DNA of 14,168 bases. Source: an uncultured Eubacteriales bacterium. GTDB lineage: Bacteria > Bacillota > Clostridia > Christensenellales > QAND01. This document shows, piece by piece, positions 1 through 7,176 of the stretch. Both the position numbers and the translations under genes were made by a program. The stretch lies in NCBI GenBank assembly GCA_900546685.1, contig UREB01000025.1:1-14168 (forward strand), written 5' to 3'. Under the pieces are notes generated by a model. That model ran no database searches. It had not been told where the DNA came from and worked only from the letters and a program-made list of their open reading frames with translations. The first letter of the stretch is position 1. Each line of letters begins with the position of its first letter.

Positions 1-771
1 TCTTGGCAGACAGAAAATGGCGAGCAGGTAATCAATGCAGTGAAATCAGCGGTAGCGGCGGGTTATCGGGCCATCGATACGGCAGCAGCATACGAAAATG
101 AAGCGGGCATAGGCCAGGGCATCAAGGAGTGCGGAATAGCACGGGAAGAGCTGTTTATTACTTCTAAGCTGTGGAACAGCGACCAGGGCTACGACAATAC
201 GCTGCGTGCGTTTGACAAAACCATGGATCTGCTTGGCCTAGATGTGTTGGATCTATACCTGATCCATTGGCCTTGCCCGGATCATGATAAATATGTGGAG
301 ACTTGGAAAGCATTTGAAACGCTGTATAAGGATGGCCGTGTACGTGCAATTGGTTTAAGCAATTTTATGCAGGAGCATGTGCAAAAGCTGCTTGACACCT
401 GTGAAATCAAGCCGATGGTGGATCAGATTGAATGCCATCCGTTCTTGACGCAGACACAGATGCAAAAGTTCCTTTTTGAGAATCAGATTGCTATGACCGC
501 ATGGAGCCCGTTGGCCCATGGCGAAGTATTCGGCAATGAAACGCTGCAAAAGATTGCGGATAAGTACAACAAGAACATTGCACAGATCGTCATTCGCTGG
601 GAATTGCAAAGAGGCATCATCACCATTCCGAAATCCATCAACCCGAAAAGAATTGAGGAGAATATTCAGGTATTTGATTTCATTTTGAATTCTGAGGATA
701 TGGTGGCCATCGATATGTTAAATCAAGGCCGTCATACGGGCCCTGATCCCTATACATTCCATAAAATGTAA
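1..771 (+). CDS. Aldo/keto reductase, 5' end cut by window edge
   Basis: An NAD(P)H-dependent oxidoreductase of the aldo/keto reductase superfamily, cytosolic, reducing aldehydes or ketones to alcohols; the substrate cannot be told from sequence. The frame is open from base 1, giving 256 visible residues. The first GTG in frame (base 40) is not the start, because upstream codons already match the family (the GEQVINAVKSA helix), and about 20 N-terminal residues should lie outside the window. The catalytic tetrad is visible in window numbering: Asp26 and Tyr31 in GYRAIDTAAAY, Lys56 in ITSKLW and His89 in LIHWP. The C-terminal half holds the cofactor-binding segment around IPKSINPKRIEENIQVFDF. 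The closest described relatives are the 2,5-diketo-gluconate/glyoxal reductase type enzymes (YvgN-like). A strong terminator follows directly, so it ends its transcription unit and is probably unrelated in function to the genes downstream. Confidence 0.93.
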   Translation, partial: SWQTENGEQVINAVKSAVAAGYRAIDTAAAYENEAGIGQGIKECGIAREELFITSKLWNSDQGYDNTLRAFDKTMDLLGLDVLDLYLIHWPCPDHDKYVETWKAFETLYKDGRVRAIGLSNFMQEHVQKLLDTCEIKPMVDQIECHPFLTQTQMQKFLFENQIAMTAWSPLAHGEVFGNETLQKIADKYNKNIAQIVIRWELQRGIITIPKSINPKRIEENIQVFDFILNSEDMVAIDMLNQGRHTGPDPYTFHKM

Positions 772-773
772 TG

Positions 774-802
774 AAAAAAGCAGCCGAACGGCTGCTTTTT
801 TT
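774..802 (+). terminator. Rho-independent terminator after aldo/keto reductase
   Basis: A 6-bp GC-rich stem (GCAGCC, 780-785, pairing with GGCTGC, 790-795) has a GAAC loop and is followed by seven T (796-802). Six A at 774-779 can extend the stem into the T tract, so the hairpin could also terminate transcription arriving from the other strand. It separates the reductase from the SSB-like gene. Confidence 0.92.
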
Positions 803-873
803 GCAGGGCAAAACAACATAAAACTGTGATGTGCCTCATAGATATAGAATAAGTATTTTAGGAGGCGTCGACA

Positions 874-1488
874 GTGCAGAATACCTATGATAATCAGGCG
901 CAATTATTGGGCACCATCGTACAGGACCCGTTATATTCCCATTCACTGTATGGAGAAAACTTTTATACCTTTGCTTTGCATGTCAAAAGGCTATCAGATA
1001 CTGCGGACGTATTGCCGGTTACAGTCTCGGAACGGATATTGGGAAAGGCAAAATCCGGACAAATCGTTCGAGCGTATGGCCAGGTAAGAAGCTATAATAA
1101 GGTAATGGCGGGAAGCAGCCGGCTGATTTTAACGGTATTTGCAAGACGTTTGGAATTTATCTCTCAAGCGACAGCATGCCATAATGAAATCTCGCTGTGC
1201 GGATATTTATGCAAAAAGCCTACTTATAGGAAAACACCGTTTGATAGAGAGATTACGGATATACTGCTTGCTGTGAACCGAGCGTATCACAAAAGCGATT
1301 ATTTGCCCTGCATTGCATGGGGGAAAACGGCACGCTTTGCCGCGCGTTTAGAGGTAGGAACCCATATTCGATTGAAGGGCCGAATGCAGTCACGCGCGTA
1401 TGAAAAGACCTATCCAACGGGGGAAACCACCATCAAAACTGCATACGAAATTTCCATTGCGCAATTGGAGGTTATTACGGACGAGTGA
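874..1488 (+). CDS. SSB-like protein with two tandem OB folds
   Basis: A 204-residue protein that I read as two OB folds in one chain. The first covers about residues 7-97 (LLGTIVQDP opening strand, FYTFALHVKRLSDTADVLPV, then GQIVRAYGQVRSY). The second covers about 102-202 (NEISLCGYLCKKPTYRKTP, ITDILLAVNRAYHKSDYLPCIAWGK, VGTHIRLKGRMQSRAYEK). The second resembles bacterial SSB closely, including the D-ILLAVNR and L-GR-QSR-Y patterns. Similar double-domain proteins are common in Clostridia genomes and usually named 'single-stranded DNA-binding protein', but I know of no assigned role. It lacks the glycine-rich linker and the acidic DDDIPF-type tail by which housekeeping SSB recruits partners, so it is probably not the main SSB. 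The GTG start fits an AGGAGG at 860-865, eight bases upstream. A TAGAAT at 845-850 could be a -10 box, but it has no good -35 partner. Single-strand DNA binding is inferred, not shown. Confidence 0.82.
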   Translation: MQNTYDNQAQLLGTIVQDPLYSHSLYGENFYTFALHVKRLSDTADVLPVTVSERILGKAKSGQIVRAYGQVRSYNKVMAGSSRLILTVFARRLEFISQATACHNEISLCGYLCKKPTYRKTPFDREITDILLAVNRAYHKSDYLPCIAWGKTARFAARLEVGTHIRLKGRMQSRAYEKTYPTGETTIKTAYEISIAQLEVITDE

Positions 1489-1508
1489 TAATTTACGCCG
1501 TTTTTGTG

Positions 1509-1538
1509 CTTTAATAAAGTAACGTATCATGGTATAAT
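1509..1538 (+). promoter_or_regulatory. Promoter of yerC, extended -10, dyad at -35
   Basis: A perfect -10 box TATAAT (1533-1538) is preceded by TGG (1530-1532), an extended -10. At the expected -35 position, 17 bases upstream, the sequence is only TTTAAT. That position lies inside a perfect 11-base dyad, CTTTAATAAAG (1509-1519). Transcription should start near 1545, just ahead of the yerC ribosome site (GGGAGG, 1553-1558). Confidence 0.75.
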
Positions 1539-1564
1539 ACAAAAAAACGTTTGGGAGGATTCGC

Positions 1565-1870
1565 ATGCCAGCCAATTCCAATCTAAAGTCCAAAGAAATG
1601 GACATGCTTTGCCAAGCGCTTCTTCAATTGGAGACGGTAGAGGAATGCTATCAGTTTTTTGAAGACATTTGCACCATGGCGGAGATGCATGCCCTAAGCC
1701 AACGTTTACAAGTGGCAAAAATGCTGAAGGATAAAGTGACCTATCAAGAAATCAGCCGGCTTACCGGCGCTTCCACGGCAACGATCAGCCGTGTGAACCG
1801 GTGTGTGGCCTATGGCAGCGGTGGTTATGGGCTAGTGCTGGAACGCCTGAACGCACAAGGCGAACAATAA
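1565..1870 (+). CDS. yerC: YerC/YecD family TrpR-like DNA-binding protein
   Basis: A 101-residue protein of the YerC/YecD family, a branch of the Trp-repressor fold found in Bacillota. An all-helical N-terminal part (residues 10-55, including MHALSQRLQVAKML) leads to a helix-turn-helix at about 57-80 (VTYQEISRLTGASTATISRV), the segment that contacts DNA in TrpR. It presumably binds DNA as a dimer. Its ligand and targets are not established to my knowledge, and tryptophan should not be assumed. The ATG start has GGGAGG seven bases or so upstream and follows a clear extended -10 promoter carrying a dyad at the -35 position, which would suit autoregulation (inference). yerC lies close to pcrA-ligA in B. 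subtilis as well, supporting the identification. A terminator hairpin follows 18 bases after the stop codon. Confidence 0.9.
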   Translation: MPANSNLKSKEMDMLCQALLQLETVEECYQFFEDICTMAEMHALSQRLQVAKMLKDKVTYQEISRLTGASTATISRVNRCVAYGSGGYGLVLERLNAQGEQ

Positions 1871-1912
1871 TGGTTTGAAACGATTTTGGCGTACAAAGGC
1901 CAGCTTTGTGCG
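1852..1912 (+). promoter_or_regulatory. Candidate antiterminator pairing in the yerC-pcrA leader
   Basis: Bases 1852-1860 (CGCACAAGG, within the last codons of yerC) can pair with 1904-1912 (CTTTGTGCG, the 3' arm of the following terminator) over nine pairs with one G-U. This is mutually exclusive with the terminator stem 1888-1898/1904-1914. A small hairpin (1844-1848 with 1858-1862) could hide part of the upstream element. The pairing is read directly from the bases; a regulatory role is inference. Confidence 0.4.
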
Positions 1913-1919
1913 CCTTTTT
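1888..1919 (+). terminator. Terminator/possible attenuator between yerC and pcrA
   Basis: An 11-bp stem with one G-U pair (1888-1898 with 1904-1914) and a five-base loop GCCAG, followed by five T, a C and two more T. It ends only about 13 bases before the pcrA ribosome site, and I see no promoter in between. pcrA must therefore be transcribed through it or from a start further up, which makes an attenuator role plausible. Confidence 0.82.
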
Positions 1920-1942
1920 CTTGGGTTATCGTAGGAGGAAAT

Positions 1943-4126
1943 ATGGATTTATCCGGTTTAAATCAAAACCAAAGAGCTGCTGTAGAACAAACGGAAGGGC
2001 CTTTGCTGATCTTGGCGGGGGCAGGCAGCGGAAAAACGAGAACGCTTACCATGCGTACAGCGCATTTGTTGGAGCTGGGCGTATTCCCCAGTTCGATTCT
2101 TTGTATTACGTTTACAAATAAAGCGGCCAACGAGATGAAGGATCGTGTGGAGGAACTGGTAGGCCCGGCGGCACAGTCTATGTGGATCTGCACATTTCAT
2201 AGCATGTGCGTAAGGATTTTGCGCATGAACGCAGATGCACTTGGCTATACCAAAAACTTTACCATCTATGATACCGATGACGTACAGCGTTTGATCAAGC
2301 AGATAGAAAGAGATCTGGACATTGATGAAAAATTTTGCCCGGCCAAAGCGGTAGCGTCCGCCATCTCAGACGCAAAGAATAAGATGTTATGGCCAAAGGA
2401 CTATGCACAGCGTGCTACGGGCGATATTTGGAAGCAGACCGTGGCAGAGGTATATGCTGAATATGAAAAGCGTTTGTTAGCGAATAACGCATTTGATTTT
2501 GACAATCTGCTGGGAAAAACAGTAGAGTTGTTTGAAAAGCATCCGGACATATTGGCGTATTATCAAAATAGATTTCGCTATGTGCATGTAGACGAGTACC
2601 AGGATACCAACCGGGCACAATATTTATTGGTAAAATACATTGCGGCCCATGGCAATGTCTGTGTGGTAGGGGATGACGATCAATCCATCTATGGATGGCG
2701 TGGGGCGGATATTCGTAATATCCTTGACTTTGAAAAGGATTTTCCTGGTGCAAAGCTGATTCGTCTTGAACAGAATTACCGTTCGACTACACCGATTCTT
2801 GAGGCCGCCAATGCCGTTATCAGCCATAACAGTGGACGAAAGGGAAAGACCTTGTTTACAACCCGGGAAGGGGGCGCGCCCGTTACGCTCCATCGCTGTA
2901 TCTCCGAGCGCGAAGAAGCGATGTTTGTGGCGGATACCATCGATGATTTGCTGGCGGATTACCGGCTTTCGGATTTTGCTGTGCTTTATCGCACCAATGC
3001 ACAGAGCCGTGCTTTGGAAGAGGAATTTATGAAAAAGCAGATCGCGTACCGGGTGGTAGGCGGCATTAAATTCTATGACCGCAGAGAGGTCAAAGATTTA
3101 GTAGCCTATTTGAGGTTTCTGCAAAATCCCCAGGACAGCGTCAGTTTGTTCCGCATCCTCAATGTGCCCAAGCGCGGGATCGGGGCGACAACGGTGGAAA
3201 AAATACAAGCTGCCGCCCAGGCAAACGATGCGTTCGCTTGGGACATTGTCATGAATGCCAGCCGGCATATTACGCCGAAACGCACGGCGGACAAGCTGGA
3301 AAAGTTTGCCAACGATATGATGCAGCTTATGGCGGCCGGGGTGCTGCTGGCGCCGGAGGAATATGTACGCAAGGTTTTGGATGATACCGGGCTTCTGCTG
3401 CAGTATCAGGAAGAAGGAACCGAGGAAGCGCTGGCACGCGCTGAAAATATGCTAGAGTTTATCACGGCCATCCAGGAATTCATGCAAAGCAATGCGGATG
3501 CTACGTTGGCTGATTTTCTTGCAAGCGTGGCCCTGGTCATGGATACGGATGAACAGGTGGAGACCAATACTGTAACTTTAATGACGCTGCATAGCGCAAA
3601 GGGGCTGGAGTTTCCGGTTGTATTTTTCATCGGCCTGGAAGAAGGGATCTGTCCGCATATCCGGTCTATGCAGAATGAAGAAGGCATCGAAGAAGAGAGG
3701 CGCCTTTGCTATGTCGGCATTACGCGCGCGATGGATAGGCTGTATATGACGTATGCGATGAGCCGTGGTCTATTCGGTTCGACAAACCATAATCCACCGT
3801 CGCGATTTTTGGACGAGCTTCCGGAGGGGTTGGAACGCAACGATACGGCCAGCGGTGTTATGAGTCCATATGCCGACCTACCCAAACAGCACGTGATGAA
3901 GGCCCCCGTTTTGACGAAAAGAGCATCCAAGCCCGTCATCACGAAACCGGACCCAGCCTTGATGGAGCTAAAGCCGGGAGAAAGGGTGCATCATCCTGCA
4001 TTTGGCGGTGGAGAGGTTCTTTCTCTGTCGGGAAAAGGCGACGGATTGGTGGCTGAAATTGATTTTGGAAGCAAAGGTATCAAACGCATTGCCTTAAAAT
4101 ATGCCGCAATGAAGAAGGAAGGATAA
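1943..4126 (+). CDS. pcrA: ATP-dependent DNA helicase PcrA (UvrD/Rep family)
   Basis: A 3'-to-5' superfamily 1A DNA helicase that unwinds DNA during repair and replication, clears recombination intermediates and associates with RNA polymerase. It has 727 residues, normal for PcrA. Motifs in order: Q-motif glutamine near residue 10 and Walker A AGAGSGKT (25-32); VHVDEYQDTN with the DEYQ box (217-220); GDDDQSIYGWRG (243-254); QNYRST (277-282); TLHSAKGLEFPVV (548-560); EEERRLCYVGITRA (583-596). A C-terminal Tudor-like domain (about 676-722, PGERVHHPAFGGGEV) is the part that contacts the RNA polymerase beta subunit in the family. I choose the ATG at 1943, four bases after AGGAGG (1933-1938). A longer frame from TTG 1886 would read through the terminator hairpin and has no ribosome site. 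The stop overlaps the ligA start by one base (TAATG), so the two are probably translationally coupled. Confidence 0.97.
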   Translation: MDLSGLNQNQRAAVEQTEGPLLILAGAGSGKTRTLTMRTAHLLELGVFPSSILCITFTNKAANEMKDRVEELVGPAAQSMWICTFHSMCVRILRMNADALGYTKNFTIYDTDDVQRLIKQIERDLDIDEKFCPAKAVASAISDAKNKMLWPKDYAQRATGDIWKQTVAEVYAEYEKRLLANNAFDFDNLLGKTVELFEKHPDILAYYQNRFRYVHVDEYQDTNRAQYLLVKYIAAHGNVCVVGDDDQSIYGWRGADIRNILDFEKDFPGAKLIRLEQNYRSTTPILEAANAVISHNSGRKGKTLFTTREGGAPVTLHRCISEREEAMFVADTIDDLLADYRLSDFAVLYRTNAQSRALEEEFMKKQIAYRVVGGIKFYDRREVKDLVAYLRFLQNPQDSVSLFRILNVPKRGIGATTVEKIQAAAQANDAFAWDIVMNASRHITPKRTADKLEKFANDMMQLMAAGVLLAPEEYVRKVLDDTGLLLQYQEEGTEEALARAENMLEFITAIQEFMQSNADATLADFLASVALVMDTDEQVETNTVTLMTLHSAKGLEFPVVFFIGLEEGICPHIRSMQNEEGIEEERRLCYVGITRAMDRLYMTYAMSRGLFGSTNHNPPSRFLDELPEGLERNDTASGVMSPYADLPKQHVMKAPVLTKRASKPVITKPDPALMELKPGERVHHPAFGGGEVLSLSGKGDGLVAEIDFGSKGIKRIALKYAAMKKEG

Positions 4127-6096
4127 TGGAACAGCGTTTACAAAGCATTGTGGATCAGCTTAATGAGTATGCTGAGCAATATTATCGATATGATAACCCT
4201 ACCGTTACGGACGGAGAGTATGATGCCTTGTTTGATGAGCTTTTAGCACTGGAAAAACAGACAGGGATCATTTTACCGGATTCCCCGACAAGGCGTGTAG
4301 GCGGAACGCCCATTCAGGGGTTTTCGCAGCATGCGCATTTGGGAAGGCTGTGGAGCTTGGATAAATGTAGAAGCAAAGAGGAAGTCGTTGCCTGGGAACA
4401 GCGTATACAGAAGCTGCATGATGCCGAGGCGGGCCTGCCTCCGCTTCGCTATGCGCTGGAATACAAAATAGACGGTTTAACCATCAATCTGACGTATCAA
4501 AACGGTAGGCTGGTTCAGGCGGCCACGCGTGGCAACGGCGTTGTGGGCGAAGGCATTTTGGCCCAGGTACAAACGATACGATCCATTCCGCTAACCATTC
4601 CATTCGATGGCACCATGGAAGTGCAGGGCGAAGGGTTCATGCCCCTTTCCTCTTTTGACGCCTATAATAAAACGGCAGAAGAGCCCTTAAAAAATGCACG
4701 AAATGCAGCAGCCGGCGCGCTTCGGAATCTTGATCCGGCGGTAACGGCAGCTAGAAAGCTGGATGCTTTTTTTTACAACATAGGATATATTGAGGGCAAA
4801 GAGCTTTCGAGTTTACCGGAGATGCTGGCTTTCTTACAGGAGAACGGCTTACAAATATCGCCCAAAGTGCAGTATTTTGACAGTGCCGTAGAAGCCTACG
4901 ACCAGGCAATGAAAATGGCGCAAAGCAGAAAAATGGAGGATTTTTTGACGGATGGTATGGTCATTAAGGTCTGTGATTTTGCGACCCGCCAAGTGTTGGG
5001 GCAGACAGAGCGCTTTCCTCGCTGGGCTATGGCCATTAAATTTGAGGCGGAAGAGGCCATTACCACCGTGCAAGCCGTGCAATGGCAGGTAGGTAGAACA
5101 GGGAAGCTAACGCCACTGGCGCTTTTAGAGCCAGTGGAGATCTGTGGAGCTACGGTGAAACGGGCAACGCTGAATAACGTAGGAGATATCCAACGCAAGC
5201 ATGTAAAGATTGGGGGCAGGGTGTGGATACGCCGAAGCAACGATGTAATTCCAGAGATCATGGGCAGCGTAGACGATAACGGGCAGGAAATACTGCCGCC
5301 TGAGCATTGCCCGTTCTGTGGGGCGGAGGTTGTGGAAAAGGGAGCACATCTATTTTGCAGCAATACCGTGGACTGTAAGCCGCAGCTGTTGGCGGCCTTA
5401 GCTCACTTTGCCTCCAAAGGGTGCATGGATATCCAGGGGCTAAACGAAAAAACGCTGGAGACATTCATGGATCAGCTGGGCGTTCGATACCCTGCAGATT
5501 TGTATCGGTTGACGGAAAGCCAGCTTTTGGGCCTGGAAGGCTTTAAGGAAAAGCGGGCACAGAATATCGTTCGCGCGATACAGGAGAGCAAGGATTGCCG
5601 ACTTTCCCAGCTTTTGGTAGCCATTGGCATACCCAATGTGGGCAAAAAGACGGCCAAGGATTTGGCTGCGCTTTATCCTACGATAGAGGCATTGGCCGGT
5701 GCTTCCACAGAAGAGCTGGAAGCGATTTATGATATTGGCAGCATCGTGGCACGGTCGATCGTGGATTATTTTGCCGACAATAAAAAAAGACATCAGTTGG
5801 AAGATTTGTTGGCCTGTGGGGTTGTGCCGCGCGGAGAAATGAAAAGGGACGACGAATCGCAAGGATTGCTATCCGGAGAGACCATCGTCTTTACGGGTTC
5901 GCTATCTCAGATGACGCGAAACCAGGCCAAAGAACAGGCCGAAGCTTTGGGCGCGGTTACGACAGACAGCGTAAGCAAAAAGACGACGCTCGTTGTAGCC
6001 GGAGAAAATGCTGGCAGCAAATTGACAAAAGCACAGACTTTGGGCATACGCATATTAACAGAGCAAGCGTATTTGGATATGATTTCACAGCACTGA
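4126..6096 (+). CDS. ligA: NAD-dependent DNA ligase LigA
   Basis: Seals nicks in duplex DNA using NAD+, an essential step in lagging-strand replication and repair. All LigA domains are present in 656 residues. Domain Ia is at 1-65 (YYRYDNPTVTDGEYDALFDEL). The nucleotidyltransferase domain carries the AMP-accepting Lys114 in KIDG, KNARNAAAGALRNLDP (189-204) and DGMVIKV (276-282). The OB fold has KFEAE (305-309). A Cys4 zinc finger uses Cys395, Cys398, Cys411 and Cys417. Helix-hairpin-helix repeats span about 430-565, and a BRCT domain covers 578-656 (GETIVFTGSL). Two active-site-proximal motifs depart from the commonest form: TRGNGVVGEG rather than TRGDGTTGED (134-143), and EVQGEG rather than EVRGEV (165-170). 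I believe other clostridial ligases share such changes, so the enzyme is probably active. The start overlaps the pcrA stop. Confidence 0.97.
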   Translation: MEQRLQSIVDQLNEYAEQYYRYDNPTVTDGEYDALFDELLALEKQTGIILPDSPTRRVGGTPIQGFSQHAHLGRLWSLDKCRSKEEVVAWEQRIQKLHDAEAGLPPLRYALEYKIDGLTINLTYQNGRLVQAATRGNGVVGEGILAQVQTIRSIPLTIPFDGTMEVQGEGFMPLSSFDAYNKTAEEPLKNARNAAAGALRNLDPAVTAARKLDAFFYNIGYIEGKELSSLPEMLAFLQENGLQISPKVQYFDSAVEAYDQAMKMAQSRKMEDFLTDGMVIKVCDFATRQVLGQTERFPRWAMAIKFEAEEAITTVQAVQWQVGRTGKLTPLALLEPVEICGATVKRATLNNVGDIQRKHVKIGGRVWIRRSNDVIPEIMGSVDDNGQEILPPEHCPFCGAEVVEKGAHLFCSNTVDCKPQLLAALAHFASKGCMDIQGLNEKTLETFMDQLGVRYPADLYRLTESQLLGLEGFKEKRAQNIVRAIQESKDCRLSQLLVAIGIPNVGKKTAKDLAALYPTIEALAGASTEELEAIYDIGSIVARSIVDYFADNKKRHQLEDLLACGVVPRGEMKRDDESQGLLSGETIVFTGSLSQMTRNQAKEQAEALGAVTTDSVSKKTTLVVAGENAGSKLTKAQTLGIRILTEQAYLDMISQH

Positions 6097-6119
6097 CGAT
6101 ATAGAAGGGCCGTGATAAG

Positions 6120-7133
6120 ATGAGAATGGGAAAAGAATGGACAAAGCAAGCGTTTTATAGCAATGCGCCAATACGGGACGAGATAGTGTTGCGCCCAACG
6201 GCAGAAAAGGACTGCGCTGCGCTGCGCCTTGGCCCAAGGCTTTGCGTTGCGTCCACAGAATCTGTGGCTTTGGAGAGCAAGGAGTTGGGATACCTGCTGG
6301 CGCAATGCTGCTGCAATGAGATTGCTGCCAGCGGAGCAGAGCCGATTGGCCTGAGCGTATCGCTCTTTGTGCCGAAGAGCATGGAAGAGGCAAAAATCGA
6401 GCGTATCATGGAGCAAATAAGGCAATGTGCTGATGCGCTCCGTGTAGAGGTCATTGGCGGGAATGTAGAGAAAAGCGATGCCGTGACACGCCTGGTAGCG
6501 AGCGCGGTGATTATAGGGAGCTGTCCGGAAAGCCGTCTGGTTGCAACAGATGGTGCGCAGCTAGGAGACGACCTGGTTTTGACCAAGTGGGCAGGTATGG
6601 AGGCAACCTATCGTATGGTAACGGACTATGCGTCTGTATCCATGCAGCATTTGGGCACGGAAGGTTACCACGTTTGTCAACAGCTGAAAGGCGAACTTTC
6701 CGCTATACCAGCCGGCTTACTGGCCGCCGAGATAGGTGCCCATGCCGTCTATCATGCTACAAAAGGCGGTGTGCTAGGCGCTGTACATGCGCTGTGTACG
6801 GCATCTAGATGTGGCGCGTATTTGATAGAACAGCATATTCCGGTGCTGGAGGAAACAGAGCAGCTATGTCATGCGTTTTCCTTGGATGCGCTTCGTTTAT
6901 CATCTGCTGGATGTCTTCTTATTGCATGCGAGAACGGCAGGAATATGGTGCGTTCTTTACAGGAAAAGGAGATACCTGCTGCTGTCATTGGCCAGGTAAA
7001 GTATGCGGATAACGGGCTTAGGATACAGTGTATGGATGGGATGATAAGGGAGATCGCCCCGCCTGGAACAGATGAGTTTTACCGCTTTGCTGAGCATATG
7101 GCGGAAACAGAGGTTTCGTTGAATCAGGGTTGA
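6120..7133 (+). CDS. AIR synthase-related (PurM/HypE/ThiL superfamily) protein
   Basis: A 337-residue protein with the two-domain architecture of AIR synthase-like enzymes, which bind ATP at a dimer interface. N-terminal domain: CVASTESVAL (42-51), CCNEIAASGAEPIGLSVSLFVP (64-85) and EVIGGNVEKSDAV (110-122). C-terminal domain: LTKWAGMEAT (154-163), ATKGGVLGAVHAL (213-225) and LDALRLSSAGCLLIA (255-269). It best fits the clostridial 'AIR synthase related' family often labelled hydrogenase maturation factor. It is not HypE, because it lacks the C-terminal PRIC-type cysteine tail and no other hyp gene is nearby. It is too diverged to call PurM, SelD or ThiL. Several acidic residues usual in the family appear changed (Glu47, Glu67, His212, Lys215). 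The ATG follows a modest GAAGGG, and the gene sits 23 bases after ligA, probably in the same operon. Substrate unknown. Confidence 0.75.
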   Translation: MRMGKEWTKQAFYSNAPIRDEIVLRPTAEKDCAALRLGPRLCVASTESVALESKELGYLLAQCCCNEIAASGAEPIGLSVSLFVPKSMEEAKIERIMEQIRQCADALRVEVIGGNVEKSDAVTRLVASAVIIGSCPESRLVATDGAQLGDDLVLTKWAGMEATYRMVTDYASVSMQHLGTEGYHVCQQLKGELSAIPAGLLAAEIGAHAVYHATKGGVLGAVHALCTASRCGAYLIEQHIPVLEETEQLCHAFSLDALRLSSAGCLLIACENGRNMVRSLQEKEIPAAVIGQVKYADNGLRIQCMDGMIREIAPPGTDEFYRFAEHMAETEVSLNQG

Positions 7134-7148
7134 TGTTTATGGTATAAT
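7119..7148 (+). promoter_or_regulatory. Promoter of the yicC-remA-gmk-rpoZ-coaBC operon
   Basis: The -35 box TTGAAT (7119-7124) lies 18 bases before TATAAT (7143-7148), with TGG at 7140-7142 making an extended -10. The -35 lies inside the last codons of the AIR-synthase-related gene, so the two units overlap. The expected start near 7155 gives a short leader before GGAGG (7165-7169). Confidence 0.85.
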
Positions 7149-7176
7149 GATCCATCAAGGGGACGGAGGAATTCAA

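Noticed and set aside
40..42. GTG at base 40 as the start of the aldo/keto reductase
   Set aside because: The frame stays open to base 1 and the upstream codons match the family, so the gene runs off the window edge.
821..850. Promoter for the SSB-like gene with -10 TAGAAT (845-850)
   Set aside because: No -35 at a usable distance and the leader would be only a few bases; a promoter must exist after the terminator, but this one is too weak to list.
1471..1505. Terminator after the SSB-like gene
   Set aside because: The possible stem (GTTATTAC with GTGATAAT) is AT-rich with two wobble pairs, and the T run is not adjacent.
1886..1942. Longer pcrA reading frame starting at TTG 1886
   Set aside because: It would be translated across the terminator hairpin, has no ribosome site, and the added residues do not resemble PcrA; ATG 1943 follows AGGAGG.
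6120..7133. Naming the AIR-synthase-related gene hypE or purM
   Set aside because: No C-terminal cysteine tail as in HypE, no hyp neighbours, and the PurM signature motifs are not matched; only superfamily membership is supported.
7147..7176. Longer yicC frame starting at ATG 7147
   Set aside because: That ATG overlaps the -10 box TATAAT of the promoter, so it is upstream of the expected transcript start; the family N-terminus MQSMTGFGRG begins at 7177.
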